NCBI GenBank assembly: GCA_910575275.1
Contig: CAJTEE010000007.1
Location: forward strand, 186,001 to 250,000
Origin: Lachnospiraceae bacterium
GTDB taxonomy: Bacteria; Bacillota; Clostridia; Lachnospirales; Lachnospiraceae
DNA length: 64,000 bases
Reading direction: 5' to 3'
Shown: piece by piece, positions 1 to 8,256 of the stretch
How the letters are laid out: each line of letters begins with the position of its first letter
Numbering within the stretch: position 1 is the stretch's first letter
Translations under genes and position numbers: made by a program
The notes under the pieces: model-generated
Database searches by the model: none
The model's input: only the letters and a program-made list of their open reading frames with translations
Told to the model about the DNA's origin: nothing

Positions 1-99
1 GTGAAGGAGGGCTTTCTTTGGTACTGGGCTTTGACGATGGGCGAAAAACCGAAAGAGGAACGGCAGGCAGTCACGGCGGATGACGGCCTGCCGTTTTGA
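1..99 (+). CDS. C-terminal end of an unidentified protein (partial)
   Basis: An open frame runs in from the left edge and ends at the TGA at 97-99, giving about 32 residues (ending ADDGLPF). I do not recognise it. Its place before the relaxase gene suggests cargo or an accessory gene of the Tn4451-like element, but the piece is too short to assign. Confidence 0.35.
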   Translation: MKEGFLWYWALTMGEKPKEERQAVTADDGLPF

Positions 100-159
100 A
101 TTGAGGTTTTAAGGGAGGTCAAGGGGGGAAAGCCCTTGCCCACGACATCTTTGCGGCGA

Positions 160-212
160 AGCCGAAAGTGTCATAGTGGGTTACACACATTCGCAGAATG
201 TTGTGTAACGGC
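160..212 (+). other. Candidate oriT (MobV/RSA type) upstream of tnpZ
   Basis: Just upstream of the MobV relaxase is TAGTGGGTTACACA followed by an imperfect inverted repeat, GTTACACA-CATTC ... GAATG-TTGTGTAAC. MobV relaxases of the pMV158 and Tn4451 type nick in a TAGTGTG/TTA-like site beside an inverted repeat directly upstream of the mob gene, and this arrangement matches. The exact nick position is inferred. Confidence 0.45.
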
Positions 213-245
213 GCTCCCCCGCCACCTCTCGGAAAGGAGGAACCG

Positions 246-1520
246 ATGGCAAAAGAACCAAGGCCCGATATGAGCTGCGCCCGTGTGAAGCAGTACAAGT
301 CCTCCGACATTGGGGCGGCTGAACGGCACAATGAGAGGAAGAACGAAAGCTACGACAACATCAATGTCGTGCCGGAGCGGATACCCCTCAATGTCCATTT
401 CTGTGACCCCGGCGGGAAGTCCTATATGGAAATTCTGCGGGAGATGGAAGCGGATGGGGCAATCAGCCTGCGGGGGCTTCGGCAGGACGCTACCCTTTTT
501 GACGAGATTATCATTGATGTGAACACGATGTACTTTGAGCGGAACGGCGGCTATGACTACGCCAGGGAGTTCTACGCCGAGGCGGTGCGCTTTCTGGAAG
601 ATAAGTTCGGAAGCGAGAATGTCATCTCCGCCGTCATGCACGCCGATGAAATCAACCGGGCGGCAAGTGACGAGTTGGGAAAGGATGTGTACCACTACCA
701 TCTTCACGCCGTTGTCCTGCCTGTGGTTGAGAAAGAAATCCTGTGGAGCAAGCGGTGTAAAGACCCCGCCCTGCGTGGGACGGTGAAAGAGGTTATCCAT
801 CAGATCAGCCACTCCAAGAAATGGGCTTCCGATATTCCCCTCACCGATGAACACGGCAGGGCAATCCTGCGGAAGAACGGCAAGCCGAAGTACCGGGCGT
901 CATACAGCGTCCTGCAAGATGAATTGTTTGAGCATATGCGGGAGCATGGCTTTACCGACTTCCAGCGTGGCGAGCGTGGCAGCACTTCCGAAAATCTGAG
1001 TTCGCTCCAATATCAGATTAAACAGGATACCAAACGGCTCTCCAAGCTCCAAGAGAAGGTTGCAAGGGAGCAGACCAAATACCAGGCGGCCCACGAGGTC
1101 AGCATGACCCTCAGCGACATTGACAGCATGGGTCAAAAGACCATCACGGGAAAGGTCGCTATCAGCAAAGAGGACTACTCCCAGCTTACCTCGCTGGCAA
1201 AGGAGGGCATTACCAGCCGGAACGAGATTCACAATCTGAAAGAGAACGCCCGCTATTACCGCCAGCAGTATTCCAGGGCTTCATCGGCGTTGCAGAAAGC
1301 GCAGGAACGGTATGACGCTCTGAAAGAGAAATGCCAGCCGTTTCTGGACGCTATGGAGCATTTTCCCGATGTTGTGCGGGTGTTTGTCAGCAAGGTCAGG
1401 GAGTTGTTCAGCGTCAAGGAAGCGCAGGAGCGGAGAGAAAAGGAGGAAGCGGAGCGCAGGCGGCAGGCCGAGCGTGAAGCGAGAAAACAGAAGAACAGGA
1501 GCAAGGGTTGGGAGAGATAG
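246..1520 (+). CDS. tnpZ: MobV/Pre family relaxase (TnpZ-like)
   Basis: This is a plasmid recombination/mobilization enzyme of the Mob_Pre family. It would nick one strand at oriT and let the element be transferred by a helper conjugation system. The 424-residue protein opens with a conserved N-terminal block (CARVKQYK), has HADE at about 150 and the metal-binding HYHLH motif at about 170. Its C-terminal half is a charged coiled coil rich in E, K, Q and R. The start at 246 is chosen because GGAAAGGAGG lies just upstream; an earlier in-frame ATG at 198 has no such site. tnpW follows. The length fits TnpZ-type proteins. Confidence in the family is high. Confidence 0.85.
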   Translation: MAKEPRPDMSCARVKQYKSSDIGAAERHNERKNESYDNINVVPERIPLNVHFCDPGGKSYMEILREMEADGAISLRGLRQDATLFDEIIIDVNTMYFERNGGYDYAREFYAEAVRFLEDKFGSENVISAVMHADEINRAASDELGKDVYHYHLHAVVLPVVEKEILWSKRCKDPALRGTVKEVIHQISHSKKWASDIPLTDEHGRAILRKNGKPKYRASYSVLQDELFEHMREHGFTDFQRGERGSTSENLSSLQYQIKQDTKRLSKLQEKVAREQTKYQAAHEVSMTLSDIDSMGQKTITGKVAISKEDYSQLTSLAKEGITSRNEIHNLKENARYYRQQYSRASSALQKAQERYDALKEKCQPFLDAMEHFPDVVRVFVSKVRELFSVKEAQERREKEEAERRRQAEREARKQKNRSKGWER

Positions 1521-1635
1521 CCGCTTCGACTACACTCCCGACTTTTTGACTTCTTCACCTGTTCTAAACTGAACGCCCAGGCGTCGAAACCGGGCTTTCG
1601 CTGTCGGAAGCCCACGATTTTTGGAAAGGAGCACT

Positions 1636-1815
1636 ATGGAAAATCAATATTCTATCCGTATAGGAAACACCAATTTTATTGTCAGTGTGAAGCAGTCCGA
1701 AACGGCGAAAAAGCCCATGGATACAGCGTTTCGTGGCCTTTGTGTCCATGAAGTTTTAGGCGATTGCTTTGCTTCTGACAAGTTCAATTTAGAGGAAATC
1801 AAAAAATCCTCTTGA
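1636..1815 (+). CDS. tnpW: TnpW-like transposon protein
   Basis: This 59-residue protein resembles TnpW, a small protein of unknown function found last in Tn4451-family elements. The recognisable parts are the N-terminal YSIRIGNTNF, then KQSETAKKP, HEVLGD and the ending KKSS. The start at 1636 has GGAAAGGAG seven bases upstream. The stop codon TGA at 1813-1815 contains the GA that appears to be the element/target boundary, so the gene ends exactly at the element's right end. No catalytic motif is visible. Confidence 0.65.
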   Translation: MENQYSIRIGNTNFIVSVKQSETAKKPMDTAFRGLCVHEVLGDCFASDKFNLEEIKKSS

Positions 1816-3514
1816 CAAACCGTCCCCGGAGGGGACCGGCTACCGCGCCCGGACAAGGTTTGCCAAGTTCTTCAACCTCCCGGAGCTGATGAATATGTTC
1901 AAAGAGGTGGCCGACATCAAGACCGCCGACCAGCTCCGCCTCCCTGTGCCGGAGGCAAAGTTTGAGACCGTAGTGGTGCAGCCCTCGGAGATACAGAAGG
2001 AGATGGTGGCGGACCTGTCCGAACGGGCCGCCGCTGTCCACAGTGGGAATATAGACCCCTCGGTTGACAATATGCTCAAGATCACCTCGGACGGACGTAA
2101 GATCGGCCTCGACCAGCGGCTGATGAACCCGCTCCTGCCCGATGACCCCAGCAGCAAGCTGAACGCCTGCGTCCAGAATGTCCTCCGCATCTGGGAGGAG
2201 GGGCAGGCGGACAAGCTGACCCAGTTATTGTTCTGCGACCTCTCCACGCCCAAGGGGGACGGCACGTTCAATGTCTATGAGGACATCCGGGACAAACTGG
2301 TAGCGGCTGGCGTCCCCCGTGAGGAGATCGCCTTTATCCATGACGCCGACACCGAGGCGAAGAAGAAGGAGCTGTTCGGCAAGGTGCGGACCGGGGAGGT
2401 GCGCGTCCTGCTCGGCTCCACCCAGAAGATGGGCGCCGGGACCAATGTGCAGGACCGTCTTGTGGCGGTCCACCACCTGGATGTGGGCTGGCGCCCCGCC
2501 GACATGACCCAGCGCAACGGGCGCATTATCCGGCAGGGCAACCGCAACAAACAGGTGCAGATTTTCCAGTATGTGACCGAGGGGACCTTTGACGCCTACC
2601 TCTATCAGACGCTGGAAAACAAACAGAAATTCATCTCGCAGATCATGACGAGCAAATCGCCCGTCCGAAGCTGTGACGATGTGGACGAGCAGGCGCTCTC
2701 CTATGCGGAGATCAAGGCCCTGTGCGCCGGCAATCCGCTGATCCGAGAAAAGATGGACCTTGACGTGGATGTGGCGAAGCTGAAAGTCCTCCGGGCCGAC
2801 TACCAGAGCAAGCACTTCCGGCTGGAGGACCAGCTCCTGAAATACTTCCCCGCCGAGATCGAGGCCCAGCAGAGCCGCAACCGGGGCTTTGAGGCGGATA
2901 TGAAAACGGTGGAGGCCCACCCGCTCCCGGAGGAGGGCTTTGTGGGGATGGAGGTCGGCGGCAAACACTACACGGAAAAGGCGGACGCCGGGGACGCCAT
3001 CCTTGCCCTGTGCAAGGAGATCAAAAGCACCGAGGGCATCCCCATCGGCAGCTACCGGGGATTTCAGATGGAGCTTTCCTACAACACCTTTGAGAAGCAG
3101 TTCCAGATCACCTTGAAGGGAGAGATGAGCCACCGTGTCAGCCTGGGGACGGACGCAAGGGGCAACCTGACCCGGCTGGACAACGCCCTCGCCGGTATCC
3201 CCGGACGGCTGGAGCGGGGACAGGAGCAGTTGGAGAACCTGCGGAACCAGCAGGCCGCCGCACAGGTGGAATTGACAAAGCCCTTCCCCCAGGAGACGGA
3301 GCTTGCCGAAAAGAGCGCCAGACTTGCGGAGCTGGATGCCGCCCTCAGTATGGACGAGAGCATCTCCCAGGATGAGGCGGAGGTCAGTGAGCAGGACCGT
3401 CCTGCGCGAGAAGTTGGCGAGGGTGAGCGTCCCTCCGTTCTGGAGGACTTGAAAAAACGGGCGGCGGAGATACCCCCGGACAAAAAGCCCGGAAAGGAGC
3501 CGGAGCGAGGATGA
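1814..3514 (+). pseudogene. 3' fragment of giant SNF2-type helicase/methylase gene of the ICE
   Basis: From the GA at 1814 the frame reads DKPSPEGTGYRARTRFAKFF and onward, the C-terminal part of the very large (often above 2000 residues) helicase/methylase proteins of Clostridia ICEs. Helicase C-terminal motifs are visible: GSTQKMGAGTNVQDRL (motif V-like) and DMTQRNGRIIRQGN (motif VI). A long charged tail follows. The N-terminal half is missing because the Tn4451-like element has inserted here. The first ATG is at 1889, so a truncated product is possible but would lack the ATPase core. The stop overlaps the start of mobC by ATGA, so the two were translationally coupled. Confidence 0.8.
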
Positions 3515-3840
3515 GGAAAGAGGTAGAACTGAAGGTGCGTATCTCCCCCGAAGATAAGGAGCACATCCGCGCAAAGATGGAGGAGGCCGGCATCCTGAAC
3601 ATGAGCGCCTATGTCCGCAAGATGGCGCTGGACGGCATCTGTGTGAGGCTGGATTTAACGGATGTGCGCCAGCTCATCGTCCTGCTCCAGCGGTGCAGCA
3701 CCAACCTGAACCAGTACGCGAAAAGGGCGAATGAGACCGGGAGCGTCTATGCCGCCGACATTGAGGACCTGCAATCTCGGCTGGACGAGATATGGGAGCT
3801 GTCCAGACAGTCCCTTGCCCGCCTTGCCAATATCCGATAG
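3511..3840 (+). CDS. mobC: MobC-like relaxosome protein
   Basis: This 109-residue protein is of the plasmid mobilization (MobC/ribbon-helix-helix) type. It is thought to bind oriT and help the relaxase open the DNA. Visible features are an N-terminal basic strand (KEVELKVRISPEDK), a short helix pair (MSAYVRKMALDG) and LLQRCSTNLNQYAKRANETG, which is typical of MobC. Its start overlaps the helicase-fragment stop by four bases. The cognate relaxase is probably the MobP-type gene at 6532. A hairpin follows the gene. Confidence 0.8.
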   Translation: MRKEVELKVRISPEDKEHIRAKMEEAGILNMSAYVRKMALDGICVRLDLTDVRQLIVLLQRCSTNLNQYAKRANETGSVYAADIEDLQSRLDEIWELSRQSLARLANIR

Positions 3841-3864
3841 CGGCGGTGGGCTTCAATAGTTTTG

Positions 3865-3896
3865 CAAAGGGGCGCGGAGCAATCCGCGCCCTTTAC
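3865..3896 (+). terminator. Hairpin after mobC
   Basis: A perfect stem GGGCGCGGA / TCCGCGCCC with a GCAA loop is followed by TTTAC. The T run is short, so it may be a weak terminator or an RNA-stabilising hairpin. Confidence 0.45.
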
Positions 3897-3972
3897 ATAG
3901 GCGGCATCCTTGCCGGACAGCGGGCCAGCGCGGTAAACTGTACTCAGGAAACAGGAAAGGACGGGACAAAAT

Positions 3973-4266
3973 ATGAGGCTTCTGAAACTCCCTTTGAAAC
4001 TGCTGGCGCTCCCCTTGATGCTGGTACTCTATACATTCCATGTTGTAGGCAGGCTGGCATCCAACCTCTCCGCCTATGTTGTCGGGCTGTTCATGCTGGT
4101 GATCCTGGCCTGCGGCATCTATCAGGTGTGCGTCCGTGACTGGCTGAATGTGGCGATCCTGTTCGGCGTGGAGGCGGTCTGCGTGGCGCTCCAGTTCTCC
4201 GCCATGTTCCTGGTGGAACTGGCCGGCGAGTGGGCCGGCACCCTTGGGGCTTTCCTCCACTCATAA
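3973..4266 (+). CDS. Small membrane protein of the ICE
   Basis: This 97-residue protein has three hydrophobic stretches, at about residues 5-23 (LPLKLLALPLMLVLYTF), 33-50 (LSAYVVGLFMLVILACGIY) and 57-85. It is probably an integral inner-membrane protein. Such small membrane proteins commonly follow mobC in this ICE type and may belong to the transfer apparatus. I cannot name a family. AGGAAAGGACGGGACAAAAT lies before the start. Confidence 0.6.
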   Translation: MRLLKLPLKLLALPLMLVLYTFHVVGRLASNLSAYVVGLFMLVILACGIYQVCVRDWLNVAILFGVEAVCVALQFSAMFLVELAGEWAGTLGAFLHS

Positions 4267-4288
4267 ATCTTTGAAAGGATGTGCGAAG

Positions 4289-4459
4289 ATGGATTTCCCG
4301 AAGAAAGAGGCGCAGGCCCTGCTTGACTGGATGCGGGAGCAGATGTACGGCGATACCGTGACCGAGTGGACCTATGGGAACGAGCATGACCGCATGAGCG
4401 AGGTGGCGGATTTTCTGAGCGGCCTGCTTTCATGGGAGGTCAAGGAATCGGAAATATAA
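4289..4459 (+). CDS. Small hypothetical ICE protein
   Basis: The 56-residue acidic protein (MDFPKKEAQALLDWMREQMY at the start) follows the membrane protein by 22 bases with GAAAGGA upstream. It is probably co-transcribed with it. It is mostly helical with no motif I recognise. Confidence 0.5.
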   Translation: MDFPKKEAQALLDWMREQMYGDTVTEWTYGNEHDRMSEVADFLSGLLSWEVKESEI

Positions 4460-4465
4460 CAAATC

Positions 4466-4494
4466 GGGCAGTTGCCTTATGTGGGTAACTGCCC
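4466..4494. repeat. Hairpin between convergent genes
   Basis: GGGCAGTT / AACTGCCC form a perfect 8-bp stem (about 13-base loop) between the rightward ICE operon and the leftward phospholipase D gene. It lacks a T run on the rightward strand, so its role as a terminator is uncertain. Confidence 0.35.
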
Positions 4495-4506
4495 GAAAAA
4501 ATGGAA

Positions 4507-5670
4507 TTATTTTACACCGGTATTATCGATTCTTGAATTGACTTCAAGTACCTGATGTAAACTTGTACTCAATTGCCCAAAATACTTAATCATGGAATCA
4601 AGGCTATCTAGCGCATTACGCACTGTTTGCTCTGAACCTTTAATAAGTTCTTCGTATTCGTCAGCAGCTTCATCCATTGCTTTTTCTGCGTAATAGTCGA
4701 ATTCTTCATCATAAGCCTCCATACCATAATCATTGACTATTTTCCTACAGGCTTCATCAGACACATCATACTGAGCCATTTGTTCAAGTTCCTCGAAAAG
4801 TGACGAAATAGTATCGATAAAACTATCATATATACGCTTGTATTCCTCATATAAACCTTTTAACATCTCGACTTGTTCCGGCAATTCATCAAGTTCCCAA
4901 TATTCATCAATTATGTCATCTATTACGCTCAAAGCCTCATCAAATTGAGAGAAAGCCTCATTGAAGTCCCGTAAAAAACCTATAGTTACACCGCTATCGG
5001 TTGTACGGTATATCCACTTTTCCTTAAATCCTGTATCATAGTCCGCCCAAGGTTCAAATGCAGCCTCAAATAAACTCTGCCTTGCCACTTGGCAGGCTAC
5101 AATTAAACTTTCCAGATTAGCAATGGCTTCGGCAAAATTGTATTTATAATAGGGTACAGATTTGGCTTGTACATCTGGAAAAAAAGAGTCTTTCAAGTAT
5201 TTTATTAACTCTTTATCTGTAGAAACAGTACCACATTCGATGTTTCCAAAACTTTCATCTGAGTAATTGCTGGAACCCCAATAAACAATATTGTCGGTCA
5301 TAACGATTTTTGCATGGTTATGAAAAGTAAAATATGGATTCAATCTCATTCCATAATCATGTGGATTCAGTTGTTGCATATATTTATCAATCATTTCTTT
5401 CGCTGCTAAAGCATATTTGGAATGGAAGTATGATGGAAACCTTTTGGGAATATTGGTAATAATAACTGCATTTTTTCCATTCATACAGGCATCTTTCAAA
5501 GACTTCAGCAAATGACTATTCGTCTTTGCGGAAATATTAAATGTCATTATTCCAATGAAATTAGCATGTTCAAAGTCATCTAATACACATTGATACATAC
5601 ATTCGTTTTTTCCAAAGACCGCACAACCATCATTGATTGATATATTATGTATCACCTTATCGTCCCCCAT
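4507..5670 (-). CDS. Phospholipase D-like (single HKD) protein
   Basis: This protein of about 387 residues has one PLD/nuclease-type HxK motif (FHNHAKIVMTD followed by YWGSSNYSDES at about residues 115-140), preceded by a Rossmann-like N-terminal part. The rest is a long acidic helical domain. PLD-superfamily proteins with one motif usually dimerise and cleave phosphodiesters in nucleic acid or lipid. The gene is on the opposite strand to its neighbours and is clearly more AT-rich, so it looks like separately acquired cargo and may be a defence or toxin gene. The start is uncertain: ATG at 5670 is chosen, but the frame stays open to a TTG at 5724. No partner gene is adjacent. Confidence 0.65.
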   Translation of the reverse strand: MGDDKVIHNISINDGCAVFGKNECMYQCVLDDFEHANFIGIMTFNISAKTNSHLLKSLKDACMNGKNAVIITNIPKRFPSYFHSKYALAAKEMIDKYMQQLNPHDYGMRLNPYFTFHNHAKIVMTDNIVYWGSSNYSDESFGNIECGTVSTDKELIKYLKDSFFPDVQAKSVPYYKYNFAEAIANLESLIVACQVARQSLFEAAFEPWADYDTGFKEKWIYRTTDSGVTIGFLRDFNEAFSQFDEALSVIDDIIDEYWELDELPEQVEMLKGLYEEYKRIYDSFIDTISSLFEELEQMAQYDVSDEACRKIVNDYGMEAYDEEFDYYAEKAMDEAADEYEELIKGSEQTVRNALDSLDSMIKYFGQLSTSLHQVLEVNSRIDNTGVK

Positions 5671-5838
5671 AATTCCATGTAGTGTAGTACAAATAATTAT
5701 ACAACATTCTTTTTTTCGGTTCAAGGCGCAACTGATAAATGGCTTCGATAAGAATCTATAGTCAAAATATGGGGAGGACGGTGATTGCCGCTCCTTCTTT
5801 TTTTGCCTCTTTACATACCGAGGAAAGGGGGCAAGACA

Positions 5839-6507
5839 ATGAATTTATTTGAGGCGGTCAAGGACGCCGTACCAACGATAGCGGCGGCGGAGCATTATGG
5901 GATCGAGGTCAAACGCAACGGTATGGCCTGCTGTCCGTTCCATGATGACAGGACGCCCAGCATGAAGGTGGATAAGCGGTTCCACTGCTTCGGCTGTCAG
6001 GAGGACGGGGATGTGATCGACTTTGTGGGCAAGATGTTCGGCCTCTCCCCCAAGAGGGCCGCCGAGAAGCTGGCGGCGGATTTCGGGGTGCGGTATGAGG
6101 GCCTGCAAACATGGCAGCCCCAGAGGAGGCCGTCCGTCATTTCCAAGCTGGCGGCGGCGCAGGAGTACCGCAAAAAGGAGAACCGCTGTTACCGTGTGCT
6201 GTGCGAGTACCTCCATCTGCTCCGTGACTGGAAGGAGCAATACGCGCCGCAGCCGGAGGACGAGGACTGGCATCCCCTGTTCTGTGAAGCCTTGCAGAAA
6301 ATGGACTATGTGGAGTATCTGCTGGACGAGCTGATTTCCGGCACTCTGGAGGAGCGCACCGCCATCGTGAAGGAAAAGGAGAAGGAACTGTCCGGCCTTG
6401 AAAAGAAGATCGCCGCTTTCGACCGCAGGGAGACAGCCGACCCGCAGAGGGACAGCTTCCCCGGAAAGATGAGGAGTGCACGGTTCCCGGAGGAACTGGC
6501 AATGTAA
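5839..6507 (+). CDS. CHC2 zinc-finger (DnaG-type) primase-like protein
   Basis: The N-terminal about 90 residues form a CHC2 zinc finger as in DnaG primase: CCPFHDDRTPSMKV then FHCFGCQEDGDVIDFV. No TOPRIM domain is present in the 222 residues, and the remainder is a helical charged region. Proteins of this type sit just upstream of the relaxase in Tn1549-like ICEs and may prime complementary-strand synthesis after transfer. The start at 5839 follows GAAAGGGGGC, and the relaxase begins 24 bases after the stop. Confidence 0.75.
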   Translation: MNLFEAVKDAVPTIAAAEHYGIEVKRNGMACCPFHDDRTPSMKVDKRFHCFGCQEDGDVIDFVGKMFGLSPKRAAEKLAADFGVRYEGLQTWQPQRRPSVISKLAAAQEYRKKENRCYRVLCEYLHLLRDWKEQYAPQPEDEDWHPLFCEALQKMDYVEYLLDELISGTLEERTAIVKEKEKELSGLEKKIAAFDRRETADPQRDSFPGKMRSARFPEELAM

Positions 6508-6531
6508 GTTTTTGAACGAGGGAGGTGGGCT

Positions 6532-7947
6532 ATGGCGGCGACACGGCTGATCGCGCTCCACATCAATAAGGGCAAGACTATCGCCCAGACGCTGGCGGAC
6601 AGGACGGACTATTCCAAAAATGAGGAAAAGACCGAGGGCGGAAAATATATCTCCAGTTATGAGTGCGACGCCCGCACAGCGGATGAGCAGTTCCTTCTGT
6701 CAAAGCGGCAGTACGAACACATGACGGGCCGCCGCCAGGAGCATGATGTCATCGCCTATCAGATACGGCAGTCCTTCAAACCGGGCGAGGTCACGCCGGA
6801 GGAGGCCAACCGTATCGGCTATGAGCTGGGGATGCGCTTCACCAAGGGGAAACATGCTTTTATCGTTGCCACCCACACCGACCGGGCGCACATCCACAAC
6901 CACATCATCTTCAATTCCACCGCCCTGGACTGCACCCGGAAGTTCAGGGATTTCTTTTTGTCCGGGCTGGCCCTACAACGGGTCAGTGACCGTCTGTGTT
7001 TGGAGCATGGGCTTTCTGTCATAGAGCCGCGCCCCTACCGGGAACGGAAAAAACGCACTGAGTATCCCAAGCGGACTTCCAACCGTGATGACCTGCGGGC
7101 CATCATTGATGCGGCATTACAGAGAAAACCAAAGGACTTTGAAGAACTGATCTCTTTCCTGAATGAGGCCGGGTGCGAGTACAAACCGGGTAAGCGGCCA
7201 TCTATCCGATGCAGAGGGCAGGACCGTTTTGCCCGGTTCAGTTCGTTGGGTGATGGCTATACGGTGGACGATCTGAAAGACGCTATTGCCGGAAAACGTA
7301 GAGAGCGGTCTGCGGGGAAAAGCCAGCAGGTCCACGACAAGAAGTTCTCCCTTCTCATTGACATTCAAGCGAAGCTGAACGAGGGAAAGGGCGCCGGATA
7401 CCAGCGGTGGGCGACCCTCTTTAACCTGAAACAGATGGCACAGGTCATGTGCTTTTTGCAGGAGAACGAGATCGACAGCTTTGACGAACTGGCGGCGAGG
7501 GCGGATGCGGCAGTCATCCAGTTCAACGGTCTGGGAGACTCCATCAAGGCGGCGGAACAGCGGATGCAGGAGATCGCCGCATTGAAAAAACACATCATCA
7601 ACTACTCCAGGACCAGGGAGGTCTATGTGGCCTACCGCAAGGCAGGGTACAGTAAAAAATTCCTTGAAGGGCATCGGGAGGCTATCACGCTCCACAAGGC
7701 GGCGAAGGAGGCTTTTGAACAGCTTGGCTTGAAAAAGCTCCCCCGTGTCAAGGAATTGAACGCCGAGTATGCCCAGCTTCTGGAACAGAAACGGGCGGCG
7801 TACCCGGCGTACCGAAAGGCAAGGACGGAGATGCAGGAGTACCTTGTGGCGCAGAAAGTGGTGGCTGTCCTTCTGGAAAAGGAGAAGGAACAGGCGGCTA
7901 TGGAGGAGCGGCGCAAGGAGGAACAGCGCACCGATCCGCACAGATGA
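6532..7947 (+). CDS. MobP-type (VirD2-like) relaxase of the ICE
   Basis: A 471-residue relaxase. The N-terminal domain contains the three-histidine metal site HTDRAHIHNHI at about 117-127, and the likely catalytic tyrosine lies near the N-terminus (DYSKNEEKT or KYISSYEC). After the relaxase domain (to about 230) the protein is a long helical, partly coiled region. It would nick the ICE oriT and pilot the strand to the mating channel. AGGGAGGTGG precedes the ATG. A strong terminator and a hairpin array follow directly, and that array probably contains the oriT. Confidence 0.85.
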   Translation: MAATRLIALHINKGKTIAQTLADRTDYSKNEEKTEGGKYISSYECDARTADEQFLLSKRQYEHMTGRRQEHDVIAYQIRQSFKPGEVTPEEANRIGYELGMRFTKGKHAFIVATHTDRAHIHNHIIFNSTALDCTRKFRDFFLSGLALQRVSDRLCLEHGLSVIEPRPYRERKKRTEYPKRTSNRDDLRAIIDAALQRKPKDFEELISFLNEAGCEYKPGKRPSIRCRGQDRFARFSSLGDGYTVDDLKDAIAGKRRERSAGKSQQVHDKKFSLLIDIQAKLNEGKGAGYQRWATLFNLKQMAQVMCFLQENEIDSFDELAARADAAVIQFNGLGDSIKAAEQRMQEIAALKKHIINYSRTREVYVAYRKAGYSKKFLEGHREAITLHKAAKEAFEQLGLKKLPRVKELNAEYAQLLEQKRAAYPAYRKARTEMQEYLVAQKVVAVLLEKEKEQAAMEERRKEEQRTDPHR

Positions 7948-7952
7948 TCTTG

Positions 7953-7994
7953 GCGGGGCTGGCTTACAGGAATGTAGGCCAGCCCCGCTTTTTT
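7953..7994 (+). terminator. Rho-independent terminator after the relaxase gene
   Basis: An 11-bp perfect stem (GCGGGGCTGGC / GCCAGCCCCGC) is followed by TTTTTTCTTTTT. Confidence 0.85.
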
Positions 7995-8001
7995 CTTTTT
8001 C

Positions 8002-8256
8002 CCGGAAACACCGAGGCGGTCGTTTCCGGCTCCACGCGGGGCGCAAGCCCCGCCTGTCCCTGCAAAGCAGGGACAACAGCGTTCGGGAACCGAACGCGCA
8101 GCCAGCCCCGGCTACGGGGCTGTTCACGGGGTTTGGGGTACGGCCCCAACGAGCAAAAATGGACTTCCAGCGGTCACGCTGGAAGTCCATTTTGAGCATT
8201 TGTGGGAACAAATGCACTGCTCGCCAAGTAGCGCACCCCCGTAAAATCCCCTCCCG
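8002..8256. other. Non-coding hairpin array, candidate oriT region
   Basis: No gene is visible. The stretch contains a run of perfect or near-perfect stem-loops: 8002-8029 (CCGGAAAC), 8036-8053 (GCGGGGC), 8055-8075 (TGTCCCTGC), 8079-8097 (GCGTTCGG), 8104-8121 (AGCCCCG), 8133-8149, 8156-8193 (17-bp stem with GTCA loop) and 8196-8215 (GCATTTG). After these comes AAGTAGCGCACCCCCGTA, which loosely resembles MobQ/MobP nick regions (AAGTGCGC/CCT type). The position beside the relaxase supports an oriT. The nick site is inferred. Confidence 0.5.

Larger units (their letters stand above)
1..1815 (+). mobile_element. Right part of a Tn4451-like mobilizable element
   Basis: The order MobV/Pre relaxase then TnpW-like protein matches the right end of Tn4451-family elements, where tnpZ and tnpW are the last genes. 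Immediately after the tnpW stop codon, sequence coding for an ICE helicase begins in a different reading frame, so the element boundary is at about 1814-1815. The last bases hold a small inverted repeat (AGAGGA ... TCCTCTT) just before the GA. The left end, with the expected TnpX recombinase, lies outside the window. The family assignment is by gene order and protein resemblance only. Confidence 0.65.

Noticed and set aside
2225-3574. Long open frame on the minus strand opposite the helicase fragment
   Set aside because: It is the mirror of GC-rich helicase coding; the plus-strand frame has clear helicase motifs and this one has none.
4507-5724. PLD gene as DISARM drmC paired with the DUF1998 helicase at 48755
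   Set aside because: They are 43 kb apart in different mobile elements with no other DISARM genes nearby.
8002-8215. CRISPR array
   Set aside because: The hairpins differ in sequence and there is no constant repeat with regular unique spacers, and no cas genes.
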